Assembly (NCBI RefSeq): GCF_900112975.1
Contig: NZ_FONQ01000006.1
Coordinates: forward strand, 62,001-126,000
Reading direction: 5' to 3'
Origin: Flavobacterium xueshanense
GTDB lineage: Bacteria > Bacteroidota > Bacteroidia > Flavobacteriales > Flavobacteriaceae
Length of the DNA stretch: 64,000 nt
In this document: piece after piece, positions 17,307-27,760 of the stretch
Numbering within the stretch: the stretch's first letter is position 1
Layout of the letters: the number at the start of each line of letters is the position of its first letter
The notes under the pieces: model-generated
Told to the model about the DNA's origin: nothing
The model's input: the letters and a program-made list of their open reading frames with translations, nothing else
Database searches by the model: none
Translations under genes and position numbers: made by a program

Positions 17307-19853
17307 TTAAAGGTTGGTAGGCTCTCCAGCTTTGTGAACCTTAACTGTTAATTCTTGTGCACCATCTTCTATATCCATGAAAATTTCATCTCCAATTGTA
17401 ATCTTTGAAGTGATAATTTCCTCAGCCAGCGTGTCTTCAACATATTTCTGGATGGCTCTTTTTAATGGTCTTGCGCCAAATTGCCTGTCGAAACCTTTAT
17501 CTGCAATAAAAGCTTTGGCTTTGTCAGAAAGATTCAATTGATAGCCCAATTCTGCTACTCGAGCATATAGTTTTTTCAATTCAATTTCAATAATCAAATC
17601 AATATCATGTTTTTCTAAAGCATTGAACACAATTACATCGTCAATTCTGTTAAGGAATTCTGGAGCGAAAGTTTTTTTCAATGCGTTTTCAATAATGCTT
17701 TTCGAATTGTCATCAGCCTGAGCGACTTTTGCAGCAGTTCCAAAACCAACTCCTTGACCAAAATCTTTTAATTGTCTGGCTCCAACATTCGAAGTCATGA
17801 TAATTATAGTGTTTTTGAAATCAATTTTTCTACCTAAACTGTCGGTTAAATCGCCATCATCCAAAACTTGCAACAACATATTGAAAACATCAGGATGCGC
17901 TTTTTCTATCTCATCTAACAATACAACACAATAGGGTTTTCTGCGAACTTTTTCCGTTAGCTGCCCACCTTCTTCATATCCTACATATCCTGGAGGCGCT
18001 CCAACTAAACGGGAGATTGCAAATTTTTCCATGTATTCACTCATGTCAATACGAATTAAGGCGTCTTCAGAATCGAATAATTCTTTAGCCAGAACTTTAG
18101 CTAATTGGGTTTTACCAACACCAGTTTGTCCCAAGAATATGAAAGAACCAATTGGACGATTCGGATCTTTTAATCCGGCACGATTTCTTTGTATCGAACG
18201 AGCAATTTTCATTACTGCTTCTTTTTGTCCAATAACCTTCCCTTCAATTAGTTCTGGAAGTTTAGCTAGTTTGTTACTTTCTGTTTGGGCAATACGATTT
18301 ACAGGAATTCCGCTCATCATAGAAACTACGTCGGCTACATTATCTTCTGTAACTTCTATTCGGTTATTTTTAGCATCTTCTTCCCATTGTTCCTGAGCAA
18401 CAGCTAAATCTTTTTCAATGCGTTTTTCATCGTCACGAAGTTTTGCGGCTTCTTCGTATTTTTGTTTTTTCACCACAACATTCTTCAATTCACGTACGTC
18501 TTCTAATTGACGTTCGAGATCTAAAATTTGTTTTGGAACTTCAATATTGGTAATGTGAACTCTAGAACCTGCTTCATCTAATGCATCAATCGCTTTGTCC
18601 GGCAAGAAACGTTCAGACATATACCTGTCCGTTAATTTAACACAAGCTTCAATTGCTTCTTGTGAGTAAGTAACATTGTGATGGTCTTCGTATTTGTTTT
18701 TTATGTTGTGCAAAATAGTTATCGTTTCGGAAACTGATGTAGGTTCCACAATTATCTTTTGAAAACGTCTTTCTAATGCACCATCTTTTTCTATATATTG
18801 TCTGTATTCGTCTAATGTTGTGGCACCGATACATTGAATCTCTCCGCGAGCTAATGCAGGTTTAAACATATTAGAAGCATCAAGTGAACCTGTTGCGCCA
18901 CCGGCACCTACTATCGTGTGAATTTCATCTATGAAAAGAATGATATCGTCATTTTTTTCCAATTCGTTCATCACCGCTTTCATACGCTCTTCAAACTGTC
19001 CTCTGTATTTCGTACCCGCAACAAGACTGGCTAAATCTAAAGTAACCACACGTTTATTGAATAAAGTACGTGATACCTTCTTCTGGATTATACGTAATGC
19101 TAAACCTTCGGCGATAGCTGATTTCCCCACTCCTGGTTCCCCAATAAGTAATGGATTGTTCTTTTTTCGACGGCTCAAAATTTGAGAAACACGTTCAATT
19201 TCTTTCTCGCGTCCTACTACAGGGTCAAGTTTTCCTTCTTCGGCCATTTCTGTTAAATCCCTTCCAAAATTATCTAAAACAGGAGTCTTCGATTTTTTAT
19301 TGGATTTATTGGCTGGATTGTTGAAAGTTCCTTCTTTCAGACTGTCATCTTGTCCTGAATCGTCATTGTATGATTCGTTTCGGGGCAAATTTTCTATGAA
19401 ATTTTCTTCGTTTGGAGTCATGTTTAAATATTGTTCTTTAGCTACGTCATAATCAATTTTCAGTTTATTTAGTAGCTTGGTTGTTGGATCGTTTTCGTTT
19501 CGTAATATGCACAATAATAAATGTGCGGTGCTAATAGACGAACTTTGAAATACTTTAGCTTCAAGAAAAGTGGTTTTCAATGCTCGTTCTGCTTGTCGTG
19601 TTAAGTGTAAGTTTTTCTTTTCAACATTTACTTCCAAGCTTGGACTTGCTGGGCTTAGGATTTCCACTTTTCTGCGTAAGTAATCTAAATCAACATCCAA
19701 GTTGTTCAATATTTGAATTGCTTTTCCGTTTCCGTCTCTTAGAATGCCTAACATTAAGTGTTCTGTGCCTATAAAGTCATGCCCTAATCGCAAGGCTTCT
19801 TCTTTGCTGTAAGTAATAACGTCTTTTACTCTTGGTGAAAAATTATCATCCAT
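17307..19853 (-). CDS. clpC: ATP-dependent Clp protease ATP-binding subunit ClpC
   Basis: 848 residues from the ATG at 19853 (MDDNFSPRVKDVI), where ClpC proteins begin. The 24 extra residues of the longer frame are not family-like. There is an N-terminal Clp-N repeat domain (residues 1 to about 145), a first AAA+ module with GEPGVGKS and an IDEIHT Walker B, a UVR/coiled middle region (ELKNVVVKKQKYEEAAKLRDDE) and a second AAA+ module with GQTGVGKT, ending in the D2-small domain. It unfolds proteins for ClpP and acts in cytosolic protein quality control. Confidence 0.95.
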   Translation of the reverse strand: MDDNFSPRVKDVITYSKEEALRLGHDFIGTEHLMLGILRDGNGKAIQILNNLDVDLDYLRRKVEILSPASPSLEVNVEKKNLHLTRQAERALKTTFLEAKVFQSSSISTAHLLLCILRNENDPTTKLLNKLKIDYDVAKEQYLNMTPNEENFIENLPRNESYNDDSGQDDSLKEGTFNNPANKSNKKSKTPVLDNFGRDLTEMAEEGKLDPVVGREKEIERVSQILSRRKKNNPLLIGEPGVGKSAIAEGLALRIIQKKVSRTLFNKRVVTLDLASLVAGTKYRGQFEERMKAVMNELEKNDDIILFIDEIHTIVGAGGATGSLDASNMFKPALARGEIQCIGATTLDEYRQYIEKDGALERRFQKIIVEPTSVSETITILHNIKNKYEDHHNVTYSQEAIEACVKLTDRYMSERFLPDKAIDALDEAGSRVHITNIEVPKQILDLERQLEDVRELKNVVVKKQKYEEAAKLRDDEKRIEKDLAVAQEQWEEDAKNNRIEVTEDNVADVVSMMSGIPVNRIAQTESNKLAKLPELIEGKVIGQKEAVMKIARSIQRNRAGLKDPNRPIGSFIFLGQTGVGKTQLAKVLAKELFDSEDALIRIDMSEYMEKFAISRLVGAPPGYVGYEEGGQLTEKVRRKPYCVVLLDEIEKAHPDVFNMLLQVLDDGDLTDSLGRKIDFKNTIIIMTSNVGARQLKDFGQGVGFGTAAKVAQADDNSKSIIENALKKTFAPEFLNRIDDVIVFNALEKHDIDLIIEIELKKLYARVAELGYQLNLSDKAKAFIADKGFDRQFGARPLKRAIQKYVEDTLAEEIITSKITIGDEIFMDIEDGAQELTVKVHKAGEPTNL

Positions 19854-19938
19854 AATATATATTTGATATCGTAAATTTAGTGAATTAATGATAGAGAAAC
19901 AAAAACCATTCCTATAAGAAGTCATGTCAGCTAAGAGA

Positions 19939-19946
19939 CAAAAATA
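19939..19946 (-). promoter_or_regulatory. TAnnTTTG -7 element upstream of clpC
   Basis: On the minus strand the sequence reads TATTTTTG, a perfect -7 match, about 86 bases before the clpC ATG at 19853. A clear -33 TTG was not found. Confidence 0.45.
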
Positions 19947-20109
19947 ATCATAATATAATAGTTAATTTTCCCTTAAATTATTAACTAAAAACGAAGTTTA
20001 ATTTGTTAATAAATCATTGAAATAAGTATTTTAAAATTAGTTTAAAAATTTCAAAAAAGCGTATATTGGCACGTTTTGAAACTAATATAATTATTTAATA
20101 TAACAACCT

Positions 20110-22731
20110 ATGTCTGAAGGAGAAAAGTTAATTCCTATTAACATTGAAGATGAAATGAAAACAGCTTACATCGATTATTCGATGTCAGTAATTGTATCAA
20201 GAGCACTTCCAGATGTCAGAGATGGCTTGAAACCAGTACATCGAAGAGTACTTTATGGAATGCATGATTTAGGAGTAAACTCTAGATCTGCCCATAAAAA
20301 GTCCGCAAGAATTGTCGGGGAAGTTCTTGGAAAATATCACCCACACGGTGACACATCTGTTTATGATGCCATGGTTCGTATGGCACAAGAATGGAGTATG
20401 CGTTATTTATTGATTGACGGTCAAGGTAATTTTGGTTCTGTGGATGGTGATAGTCCTGCAGCAATGCGTTATACGGAGGCTAGAATGCGTAAAATTTCGG
20501 AGGAAATTTTGGCGGATATAGATAAAGAAACGGTTGATTTTAAATTAAATTTTGATGATACGCTAGAAGAGCCGACAGTTATGCCAACGCGTGTTCCTAC
20601 CTTATTAATAAATGGGGCAACAGGAATTGCAGTAGGTATGGCTACAAATATGCCTCCTCACAACTTAACCGAGGTAATCAACGGTACGTTAGCCTTCATG
20701 GATAATAATGATATTGAGATTGATGAGTTGATGACGCATATCAAGGCCCCGGATTTTCCTACAGGTGGTATTATATATGGATATGAAGGCGTTCGCGAAG
20801 CATTCAAAACAGGTAGAGGACGTATTGTAATGCGTGCCAAAGTAGGTTTTGAAGAAGTGGACGGAAGAGAATGTGTTATCGTTACCGAAATTCCTTATCA
20901 AGTTAACAAGGCCGATATGATTAAGCGTACGGCTGATTTGGTTAATGATAAAAAAATTGATGGAATTGCGAATATCCGAGATGAATCGGATAGAAACGGG
21001 ATGCGTATCGTTTATATTTTAAAACGTGATGCTACGCCAAACGTAGTTTTAAATACACTTTATAAATTTACACAATTACAGTCTTCTTTCAGTGTAAACA
21101 ATATTGCAATTGTAAAAGGGCGTCCGCAAATGTTGAATCTGAAAGATCTAATTCATTATTTTATAGAGCACCGTCATGATGTGGTGACTCGCAGAACGCA
21201 ATTTGAATTGAAAAAAGCGGAAGCTAGAGCACATATATTAGAAGGTTTGATTATCGCTTCGGATAATATTGACGAAGTAATTGCTTTAATCAAAGCTTCA
21301 AAAAGTACCGAAGAAGCAAGAGAAAAATTAATCGAAAGGTTCAATTTATCCGATATTCAATCTCGTGCAATTGTTGAAATGCGTTTGCGTCAATTAACAG
21401 GTCTTGAACAAGATAAATTAAGAACAGAATACGAGGAAATCATGAAGTTAATCGAGCATTTAAAAGCTTTATTAGCAGATGTAAACTTAAGAATAGCCTT
21501 GATTAAAGAAGAACTAACAGAAATTCGTGATAAATATGGCGATGAACGTCGTTCTATAATTGAATATTCAGGAGGAGATGTAAGTATTGAAGATTTAATT
21601 GCCGATGAAAATGTAGTTATCACGATTTCACATGCAGGATATATTAAACGTACGAATCTTACAGAATACAAAACTCAGAATAGAGGTGGAGTTGGACAAA
21701 AAAGCGCAGGTACAAGAGATCAAGATTTCTTGGAGCACATGTTTGTGGCAACAAATCACCAATACATGATGTTCTTTACCCAAAAAGGAAAATGTTTCTG
21801 GATGCGTGTTTATGAAATACCAGAAGGAAGTAAAACGGCTAAAGGCAGAGCAATCCAAAACCTAGTAAATATTGAAAGTGACGATAAAGTAAAAGCATTT
21901 ATTTGTACCCAAGATTTAAAAGATCAAGACTACATCAAAAGCCACAACCTTATTATGGTAACTAAAAAAGGTCAGGTTAAGAAAACTTCTTTAGAGAAAT
22001 ATTCTAAACCTAGAGTTAATGGTGTTGCTGCAATTACGATTAAAGAAGGCGATGAATTATTGGAAGCAAAACTAACTAATGGTGAAAGTCAAATTATTTT
22101 GGCTGTAAAATCTGGTAAATTAGTTCGTTTTGAAGAAACAAAAACCCGTCCAATGGGCAGAACGGCTTCTGGTGTTCGTGGGATTACACTAAAAGACGAT
22201 ACGGATGAAGTAATTGGCATGGTTACTGTAAACGATATGAGCAGTGAAATTTTAGTTGTTGCCGAAAACGGATACGGAAAACGTTCCAGCCTCGACGAAT
22301 ACAGAATCACAAATCGTGGTGGTAAAGGAGTGAAAACTTTAAATATTACCGAGAAAACTGGAAAACTGATTTCGATAAATGCAGTTACAGATGCAGATGA
22401 TTTAATGATTATCAATAAATCTGGATTGACGATTAGAATGGCTGTCGAAGATTTGAGAGTAATGGGACGTGCGACGCAAGGTGTCAAATTGATCAATATA
22501 AAAGGAAACGATTCGATTGCTGCAGTGACTAAAGTAATGAAAGACGATGTTGCAGAAGTGGTCGTTGACGAAGAAGGTAATGTCATAGAAACGGAAGCTA
22601 TCGAAAGAGTGAAGCCTATTTTAGAAGTTCTTGAAGATGAAGGTACAGATGAAGATGACAAAGAAGATGATTCTGAAGAAGAGGACTCTGATGACGAGGC
22701 TGAAGGAGAAGATGAAGATGATGAAGCATAA
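20110..22731 (+). CDS. gyrA: DNA gyrase subunit A
   Basis: 873 residues. The N-terminal breakage-reunion domain contains the DNA-linking Tyr121 in [10 protein letters not shown], and the quinolone-region sequence [10 protein letters not shown] has Thr where E. coli has Ser83. The C-terminal half holds the beta-pinwheel repeats, including [12 protein letters not shown] as the GyrA-box-like motif, which distinguishes gyrase from topoisomerase IV. The protein ends in a strikingly acidic tail of about 40 residues rich in Glu and Asp. With GyrB it introduces negative supercoils using ATP. A TPR protein gene follows 46 bp downstream and may share its transcript. Confidence 0.96.
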   Translation: MSEGEKLIPINIEDEMKTAYIDYSMSVIVSRALPDVRDGLKPVHRRVLYGMHDLGVNSRSAHKKSARIVGEVLGKYHPHGDTSVYDAMVRMAQEWSMRYLLIDGQGNFGSVDGDSPAAMRYTEARMRKISEEILADIDKETVDFKLNFDDTLEEPTVMPTRVPTLLINGATGIAVGMATNMPPHNLTEVINGTLAFMDNNDIEIDELMTHIKAPDFPTGGIIYGYEGVREAFKTGRGRIVMRAKVGFEEVDGRECVIVTEIPYQVNKADMIKRTADLVNDKKIDGIANIRDESDRNGMRIVYILKRDATPNVVLNTLYKFTQLQSSFSVNNIAIVKGRPQMLNLKDLIHYFIEHRHDVVTRRTQFELKKAEARAHILEGLIIASDNIDEVIALIKASKSTEEAREKLIERFNLSDIQSRAIVEMRLRQLTGLEQDKLRTEYEEIMKLIEHLKALLADVNLRIALIKEELTEIRDKYGDERRSIIEYSGGDVSIEDLIADENVVITISHAGYIKRTNLTEYKTQNRGGVGQKSAGTRDQDFLEHMFVATNHQYMMFFTQKGKCFWMRVYEIPEGSKTAKGRAIQNLVNIESDDKVKAFICTQDLKDQDYIKSHNLIMVTKKGQVKKTSLEKYSKPRVNGVAAITIKEGDELLEAKLTNGESQIILAVKSGKLVRFEETKTRPMGRTASGVRGITLKDDTDEVIGMVTVNDMSSEILVVAENGYGKRSSLDEYRITNRGGKGVKTLNITEKTGKLISINAVTDADDLMIINKSGLTIRMAVEDLRVMGRATQGVKLINIKGNDSIAAVTKVMKDDVAEVVVDEEGNVIETEAIERVKPILEVLEDEGTDEDDKEDDSEEEDSDDEAEGEDEDDEA

Positions 22732-22777
22732 ATAAAAATAGATAACAAGAATAATTATAAAACAAACTTAGAATATT

Positions 22778-24046
22778 ATGAAAAGTAAATATGTATTACT
22801 AGCATCAGCGTTATTGATATCAGTAGCTACTTTTGCTCAAAAAGATCAAATAAAAGCAGCTGAAAAATTATTAAAAGGAGGTAAATCGCAGGAAGCGGCA
22901 ACCATCTTGATGGAAGCAGAGTCGTTACTATCTAATGCGACAGATGCTGAGAAAGCTCAGTTTTTCTTTTTAAAAGGAAATGCGTTATTAGATTTGGCAA
23001 ACAAAAATGTTGATGCAAACACGAATCTTTCACTTGCGGCAAAAGCGTATCAAGATTTAATTGCTGCTGAAAAAACTTCTGGAAAAGCTAAATTTTCAAC
23101 ACAGGCAGCTGCTTCAATTACTGATATTAAATTTAAATTGATTAACGGTGCAATTGCTGATTCAAAAGTGGATAAGCATTCAGATAGTGCTAAAAAATTA
23201 TCTGACGCTTATTTGTTAGATAAGAAAGACACAATCAATTTGTATTACGCAGCTTCTACTTATGTTAATGCAAAAGAATATGACAAAGCGCTTGAATTGT
23301 ATGATAATTTAAAAACGCTGAACTATTCCGGCAAAGGAACGAGTTATTTTGCTGTTAATAAATTAACTACTCAAGAAGATTTTTTTACTACTGCTCAAGA
23401 AAGAGACAGAATGGTGAAACTTGGAACGCATGAAAAGGCAAGAACTGAAGTTGTACCTTCTAAAAGAGGAGAAATTTATAAAAATATGGCTTTGATTTTA
23501 GTTGAAAAAGGTAAAACTGAAGAAGCTAAAAAAGCAATTTCTGAAGCGAGAAAAGCAAATCCTGAAGATACATCTTTGACTTTGACAGAAGCTAATCTTT
23601 ATTTAGAAACGAAAGATTATGAAATGTATAAAAAACTAATCGCTGAAGTTTTGCAAAAAAATCCAAATGATGCGGATTTGATTTTTAACTTGGGAGTATT
23701 AAGTGCAAATGCAAAAAATGTTGCAGATGCTGAAAAATATTACAAAAGAGTTATAGAAATTAATCCAAAATATATCAATGGTTACATCAATCTTGCTGCA
23801 ATGAAGTTAGAGAATGAAAAAGCAATTATTGACGAAATGAACAAATTGGGAACTTCTGCAAAGGATATGAAACGTTATGATGAATTGAAAAAGAAAAGAG
23901 AAGAGCTTTTTAAAGCAACAATTCCTTATCTTGAAAAAGCGGTTGAATTAGATCCTAAAAACGTAGATGTTTCTAAAACTCTTTTAGGCGTTTACAGTGC
24001 GTTAGAAATGACTGCGCAATACAAAGCATTAAAAGCAAAAATGTAA
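22778..24046 (+). CDS. Exported TPR-repeat protein
   Basis: 422 residues beginning with a Sec signal peptide (MKSKYVLLASALLISVATFA, then QKDQ). The rest is helical tetratricopeptide repeats, clear around residues 45-85, 150-180 and 225-330 (e.g. NPNDADLIFNLGVL and NPKYINGYINLAAM). TPR proteins bind partners rather than catalyse. The location would be periplasm or outer-membrane face. It follows gyrA closely, an arrangement seen in flavobacteria, and ends at a strong terminator. Confidence 0.85.
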   Translation: MKSKYVLLASALLISVATFAQKDQIKAAEKLLKGGKSQEAATILMEAESLLSNATDAEKAQFFFLKGNALLDLANKNVDANTNLSLAAKAYQDLIAAEKTSGKAKFSTQAAASITDIKFKLINGAIADSKVDKHSDSAKKLSDAYLLDKKDTINLYYAASTYVNAKEYDKALELYDNLKTLNYSGKGTSYFAVNKLTTQEDFFTTAQERDRMVKLGTHEKARTEVVPSKRGEIYKNMALILVEKGKTEEAKKAISEARKANPEDTSLTLTEANLYLETKDYEMYKKLIAEVLQKNPNDADLIFNLGVLSANAKNVADAEKYYKRVIEINPKYINGYINLAAMKLENEKAIIDEMNKLGTSAKDMKRYDELKKKREELFKATIPYLEKAVELDPKNVDVSKTLLGVYSALEMTAQYKALKAKM

Positions 24047-24066
24047 AATTTGCTTTTGAAATGTAC

Positions 24067-24100
24067 AAAAAAACCTGTCTATATTTAGACAGGTTTTTTT
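24067..24100. terminator. Bidirectional terminator
   Basis: An AAAACCTGTCT-ATATTT-AGACAGGTTTT stem with flanking A- and T-runs lies between the convergent TPR and NlpC/P60 genes. It overlaps the stop codon of the latter. Confidence 0.9.
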
Positions 24101-24860
24101 ATACTATTTTTTTAATGACTCTCAATTTGTGGGTATGCTTGTTTGTTTCAGCATTAAATATTCCTAAATGATCCAAGCGGTCTATCCGAACTTTTCCACT
24201 GGCGTGAATGATATAATTGTCAGCCATTATAATTCCAACATGAATGATCTTGCCTTCTTCATTGTCAAAAAAAGCTAAATCTCCAGGTTCGCTTTCTTCA
24301 ATAAAACTTAAGGCTTCTCCTTGCGTTGATTGTTGCGAAGCATCTCTCAGCAATTTGTAGCCATTGAGTTTGTATACCATTTGAGTAAATCCGGAACAAT
24401 CTACACCAAAAGGAGTTTTTCCTCCCCAAAGATAAGGAGCATTCAAATACATAAAGGCTGTATTTAGTAGGCTTTCTTTAGTTTTCTCGCCGCTGATTTT
24501 AGTTCCTTCAAAATCGAAATTTGAAATATTTATCTCATTGTGATTTATAAACGACACCGAAGAACCAAGCGGAATCGGTATCAACAGACTATTTGGTGTC
24601 GTGATATATTCTATTAAATCAGCATTTAAAATGATAGCCTCGTTCGATAATTGATTAAAATTGGCTTCGGAAATCAGTTGCAATTGTTTAGAATCTATCC
24701 ATCCTTCATAATTGTCATACTGCATTCTGATTTTGGACCATTGCTTTAGTTGTTCTAAAATTTCAAAATGTTCACCAAATAAAACTTGAGAGACGATTTC
24801 GCTTCTGTCATTAGGTTCAATTCGAAGTGGGATTATGGCTAGATTACAAATTCCGAACAT
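24099..24860 (-). CDS. C40-family (NlpC/P60) peptidase with SH3 domains
   Basis: 253 residues. The N-terminal half contains bacterial SH3-like segments (residues 8-65 and about 75-115). The C-terminal catalytic domain has GVDCSGF with nucleophile Cys155 and HVGII with His207, followed by His219 in NYIIHAS. Such enzymes cut the peptide stems of peptidoglycan between D-Glu and the diamino acid. No signal peptide is visible, as in other cytosolic YkfC-like muropeptide-recycling enzymes. That role is inferred. Confidence 0.9.
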   Translation of the reverse strand: MFGICNLAIIPLRIEPNDRSEIVSQVLFGEHFEILEQLKQWSKIRMQYDNYEGWIDSKQLQLISEANFNQLSNEAIILNADLIEYITTPNSLLIPIPLGSSVSFINHNEINISNFDFEGTKISGEKTKESLLNTAFMYLNAPYLWGGKTPFGVDCSGFTQMVYKLNGYKLLRDASQQSTQGEALSFIEESEPGDLAFFDNEEGKIIHVGIIMADNYIIHASGKVRIDRLDHLGIFNAETNKHTHKLRVIKKIV

Positions 24861-24932
24861 TTAGATTGTTTTATGAGTTAAGAATTAAGAGTTATAAGTT
24901 TTTTAAGCCGATAACTCTTAAAATATAATTAT

Positions 24933-26111
24933 TTAAGCTCTTTCAATAACAATTGCTGATGCGCCTCCGCCACCATTGCAAATTGCAGCAGCACCGATTT
25001 TAGCATTGTTTTGCTCTAAAACATTTAATAATGTAACGATGATTCTGACTCCGGAACAACCGAGAGGATGACCTAAAGATACGGCACCACCATTTACATT
25101 TACGTTGCTGTCACTTAAACCTAAAATTTTTGAATTAGCTAAACCTACAACAGCAAATGCTTCATTGAATTCAAAATAATCCACATCATTAATTGTTATT
25201 CCAGCTTTTTCCAATGCTTTTGGAATCGCTTTTGAAGGGCTTGTAGTAAACCATTTTGGCTCCTGCGCCGCATCAGCATATCCGTTGATATACGCCAATG
25301 GTTTCAGTCCTAAAGCGATTGCTTTTTCTTCACTCATCAAGATTACTGCTGCTGCACCATCATTTATTGTTGATGCATTGGCTGCGGTTACAGTTCCATC
25401 TTTTGTGAAAACGGCGTTTAGTGATGGTATTTTATCTAATTTTACATTAGTGAATTCTTCATCTTTAGAAACTATGATAGGATCTCCTTTTCTTTGTGGA
25501 ACAGGAACAGGAACTACTTCATTGTCGAATTTTCCGGAATCCCATGCTTTTGCGCTACGCTCATACGATTGAATTGCAAAGTTATCTTGGTCTTCACGGG
25601 TAAAGCTGTATTCTGATGCACATAAGTCAGCACACACTCCCATAGCGCTGTTATCGTAGGCATCAGTAAGTCCGTCTTTCTGCATTCCATCAATCATGGT
25701 TGCAGGGCCAAATTTAGTTCCGTTTCTTAAATGCATGTAATGTGGAATTAAACTCATGTTTTCCATTCCACCAGCAACCACAATTTCGGCATCGCCACAT
25801 TGAATAGCTTGCGCACCCAACATAACTGCTTTCATCCCTGAAGCGCAAACTTTATTTATTGTAGTACAGGCAACCGTATTAGGTAAACCGGCAAATATAG
25901 CAGCTTGTCTGGCAGGAGCTTGTCCTACACCAGCTTGAACTACGTTACCCATAAATACTTCATCAATCAAATTTGGATCTAATTTTATTCTATCCAAAGC
26001 ACCTTTAATAGCTATTGCACCTAATCGTGGAGCGGTAACTGTAGACAATCCCCCCATAAAACTTCCGATAGGTGTTCTAACGGCAGAAACGATAACAACT
26101 CTTTTGTTCAT
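24933..26111 (-). CDS. Acetyl-CoA C-acyltransferase (thiolase)
   Basis: 392 residues from the ATG at 26111 (MNKRVVIVSAVRTPIGSF); an ATG three codons upstream is less family-like. All thiolase residues are present: nucleophile Cys in NKVCASGMKA (about residue 88), His in FNEAFAVV and Cys in the C-terminal CNGGGGASA, plus NVNGGAVSLGHPLG. It condenses or cleaves acetyl-CoA/acetoacetyl-CoA or longer 3-ketoacyl-CoA. The biosynthetic or degradative direction cannot be told from sequence. Confidence 0.94.
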   Translation of the reverse strand: MNKRVVIVSAVRTPIGSFMGGLSTVTAPRLGAIAIKGALDRIKLDPNLIDEVFMGNVVQAGVGQAPARQAAIFAGLPNTVACTTINKVCASGMKAVMLGAQAIQCGDAEIVVAGGMENMSLIPHYMHLRNGTKFGPATMIDGMQKDGLTDAYDNSAMGVCADLCASEYSFTREDQDNFAIQSYERSAKAWDSGKFDNEVVPVPVPQRKGDPIIVSKDEEFTNVKLDKIPSLNAVFTKDGTVTAANASTINDGAAAVILMSEEKAIALGLKPLAYINGYADAAQEPKWFTTSPSKAIPKALEKAGITINDVDYFEFNEAFAVVGLANSKILGLSDSNVNVNGGAVSLGHPLGCSGVRIIVTLLNVLEQNNAKIGAAAICNGGGGASAIVIERA

Positions 26112-26275
26112 GACTTTCATAATGTTAGTTTATGTAGCAAATTTAATCTTTTTTAAACAATTTAATCTTTTGATGTTCAGATTATCTTTTTTATATTAAT
26201 TTTTATTCTATATGTTTGATTGTGAAGCTTTTTTATAAAAATGATAAAAAAGATTGAAAAAAAGAAGTAAAATAG

Positions 26276-26306
26276 TTGTGAGAAGTCTAAAGATGTCTTA
26301 ATTTTG
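26276..26306 (+). promoter_or_regulatory. Promoter of the tRNA cluster
   Basis: TTG at 26276-26278, a 20-base spacer and TAATTTTG at 26299-26306 give a textbook Bacteroidota promoter 34 bases upstream of tRNA-Ser. It probably serves all three tRNAs. Confidence 0.8.
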
Positions 26307-26339
26307 CAACCGCAAAACAGGACACGTTTCCTTGAGCTT

Positions 26340-26423
26340 GGAGGGGTGCCAGAGTGGTAATGGAGCAGTTTGCTAAACTGTCATCGAGCAATCGGTGCCA
26401 GGGTTCGAGTCCCTGTCCCTCCG
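26340..26423 (+). tRNA. tRNA-Ser (GCT)
   Basis: Acceptor GGAGGGG pairs with TCCCTCC. The anticodon loop TTGCTAA gives GCT, a long variable arm is present as in class II tRNAs, and the T-arm is CAGGG-TTCGAGT-CCCTG. No encoded CCA. Confidence 0.95.
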
Positions 26424-26442
26424 CTGTTATAATTTTGTTTTT

Positions 26443-26517
26443 CGGGGTGTAGCGTAGCTCGGTTATCGCGCCTGCTTTGGGAGCAGGAGGCCGCAGGTTC
26501 GAATCCTGCCACCCCGA
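26443..26517 (+). tRNA. tRNA-Pro (TGG)
   Basis: Acceptor CGGGGTG pairs with CACCCCG. The anticodon stem CCTGC/GCAGG encloses TTTGGGA, anticodon TGG. The T-loop TTCGAAT is present. It lies 19 bp after tRNA-Ser. Confidence 0.95.
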
Positions 26518-26539
26518 CTTAATTTTTTACATGAGCAAT

Positions 26540-26613
<74 letters not shown>

Positions 26614-26617
26614 CAAC

Positions 26618-26646
26618 AAAACCCACTGGATTCAGTGGGTTTTTTG
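26618..26646 (+). terminator. Terminator of the tRNA cluster
   Basis: An AACCCACTG-GATT-CAGTGGGTT stem is followed by a T-run, five bases after tRNA-Arg. Confidence 0.9.
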
Positions 26647-26710
26647 CGTTTAGTGATTTTTGTATTTCTTATTTTCCTACATTTACAACAACAAAACGCA
26701 ACTTTTTCCG

Positions 26711-26839
26711 CTATTTGTATAGCAATGTAACTCGAATACCTAGTTCTATTGCTAGTTCATTAATATTAAATCTTTTATTACTAAGTTCAACGGTTTTTTC
26801 TTTAAAAGACATATCGTAAATTTTGCGAACTGTTTTCAT
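26711..26839 (-). mobile_element. IS3-family orfA remnant, stop in place of the conserved Trp
   Basis: The minus-strand frame starts MKTVRKIYDMSFKEKTVELS and continues through a helix-turn-helix (NINELAIELGIRVTLLYK). It then meets TAG where the related orfA at 35078 has the tryptophan of YKW. Only the first 42 codons of orfA remain. It is oriented opposite to the orfB piece just downstream, so the two are not one intact element. Confidence 0.7.
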
Positions 26840-26891
26840 ATGTTAAAATTAAGCTTTTCTCTTAACTTTATCTCCCAGCTAAATTATTATA

Positions 26892-27262
26892 TCCAAAAAC
26901 CGGTGCATTGAAAAAGAATTGGTGTTTTATTCTGATAGAGGTGTCCAAAATGCCAGTAAAAAGTTTACCAATTTGATTGATTCCTGTAAAATGATTACAA
27001 GAAACATGAGCAGAAAAGGGAATTGTTGCGACAATGCCTTGGTTAAGAGCTTTTTTAAGACTTTGAAAACGGAACAAATCTATGGTAATAAACTTATATC
27101 AAAAGAGCAAATGAAACTCGATATATTTGACCCGAACGAAGCGAACAGACGAAGCAATTTGTTGAAATCTAGTACAACAGAAAAAGAAGACATTCCGCTT
27201 TAAAATACAAAACAATAGAAGAATTCTGGAAACAGGAAAATAATTTTAAAAATGTTGCTTAA
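26892..27262 (+). mobile_element. IS3-family orfB (transposase) C-terminal remnant
   Basis: The frame reads ELVFYSDRGVQNASKKF, SRKGNCCDNAL and FFKTLKTEQIYGNKLIS, the second half of an IS3-type DDE transposase. After FDPNEAN the frame changes, and the true end (HSALKYKTIEEFWKQ to NVA-stop at 27262) is found in another frame. The catalytic glutamate of the usual AESFF motif is lysine here (VKSFF). The piece is therefore inactive. Its right end abuts a TonB-receptor fragment on the opposite strand. Confidence 0.85.
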
Positions 27263-27265
27263 CTA

Positions 27266-27612
27266 ATGCAGCGAGTTTTATTTGCATATCCATTATAGTT
27301 GACCTCAAAAATTCCCTCATAACTTTTTTCAAGTTTATTGAGGTCACTGTTGATTGGCATTACATTTTGATACCGAATACGTTTATTTTCCTCTGTAAAA
27401 ATGGTTGCTGTTTTATAAGCCAATCCGCCACCATGCCTTGATGTTAGGTTGGAATTGATTTTAAATAGAGCCGAAATTCTTGGTAAGAGAGAAAATTCTT
27501 AATCAAAAACATAATCACCTTTAAGACCTGCTTCAATATCGAGCCATTCTTTAGTTTTTACAATATTTTGAACAAAAGCTCCATCAGTATATTTAAAACT
27601 TTCTAATTAATA
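27266..27612 (-). pseudogene. TonB-dependent receptor fragment (central barrel part)
   Basis: Minus-strand translation gives KYTDGAFVQNIVKTKEWLD, IEAGLKGDYVFD, a TAA, then FSLLPRISALFKINSN, GGGLAYKTATIFTEEN and LEKSYEGIFEVNYNGY. This is typical of the barrel of FecA-like TonB receptors in Bacteroidota. It lacks both ends, has an in-frame stop, and is cut by the IS3 remnant at about 27265. A possible C-terminal continuation is found 7.5 kb away at 34846. Confidence 0.7.
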
Positions 27613-27635
27613 GAATAAAGCAGATTTAATCCCAT

Positions 27636-27665
27636 AAAAAAAGCGCAAGGTTTATTAACTTGCGC
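27636..27665 (-). terminator. Rho-independent terminator
   Basis: On the minus strand GCGCAAG-loop-CTTGCGC is followed by seven Ts. It lies about 95 bp downstream of the lipoprotein gene ending at 27761. Confidence 0.85.
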
Positions 27666-27760
27666 AGCTTAGAGGGAAATATATTTTTTGGAAAGTACAG
27701 CTTTGCAATGCGCAGGTCAGATTCTCCAGCAAATATAATTATAAAAGGTAATTCCTTTAT

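Noticed and set aside
22089..22748. 219-residue serine-rich open frame antisense to the gyrA 3' end
   Set aside because: It is the complement of the acidic GyrA tail and beta-pinwheel coding sequence. Its composition is explained entirely by gyrA.
26868..27077. Minus-strand ORF in the tRNA-distal region
   Set aside because: It is antisense to the recognisable IS3 transposase remnant.
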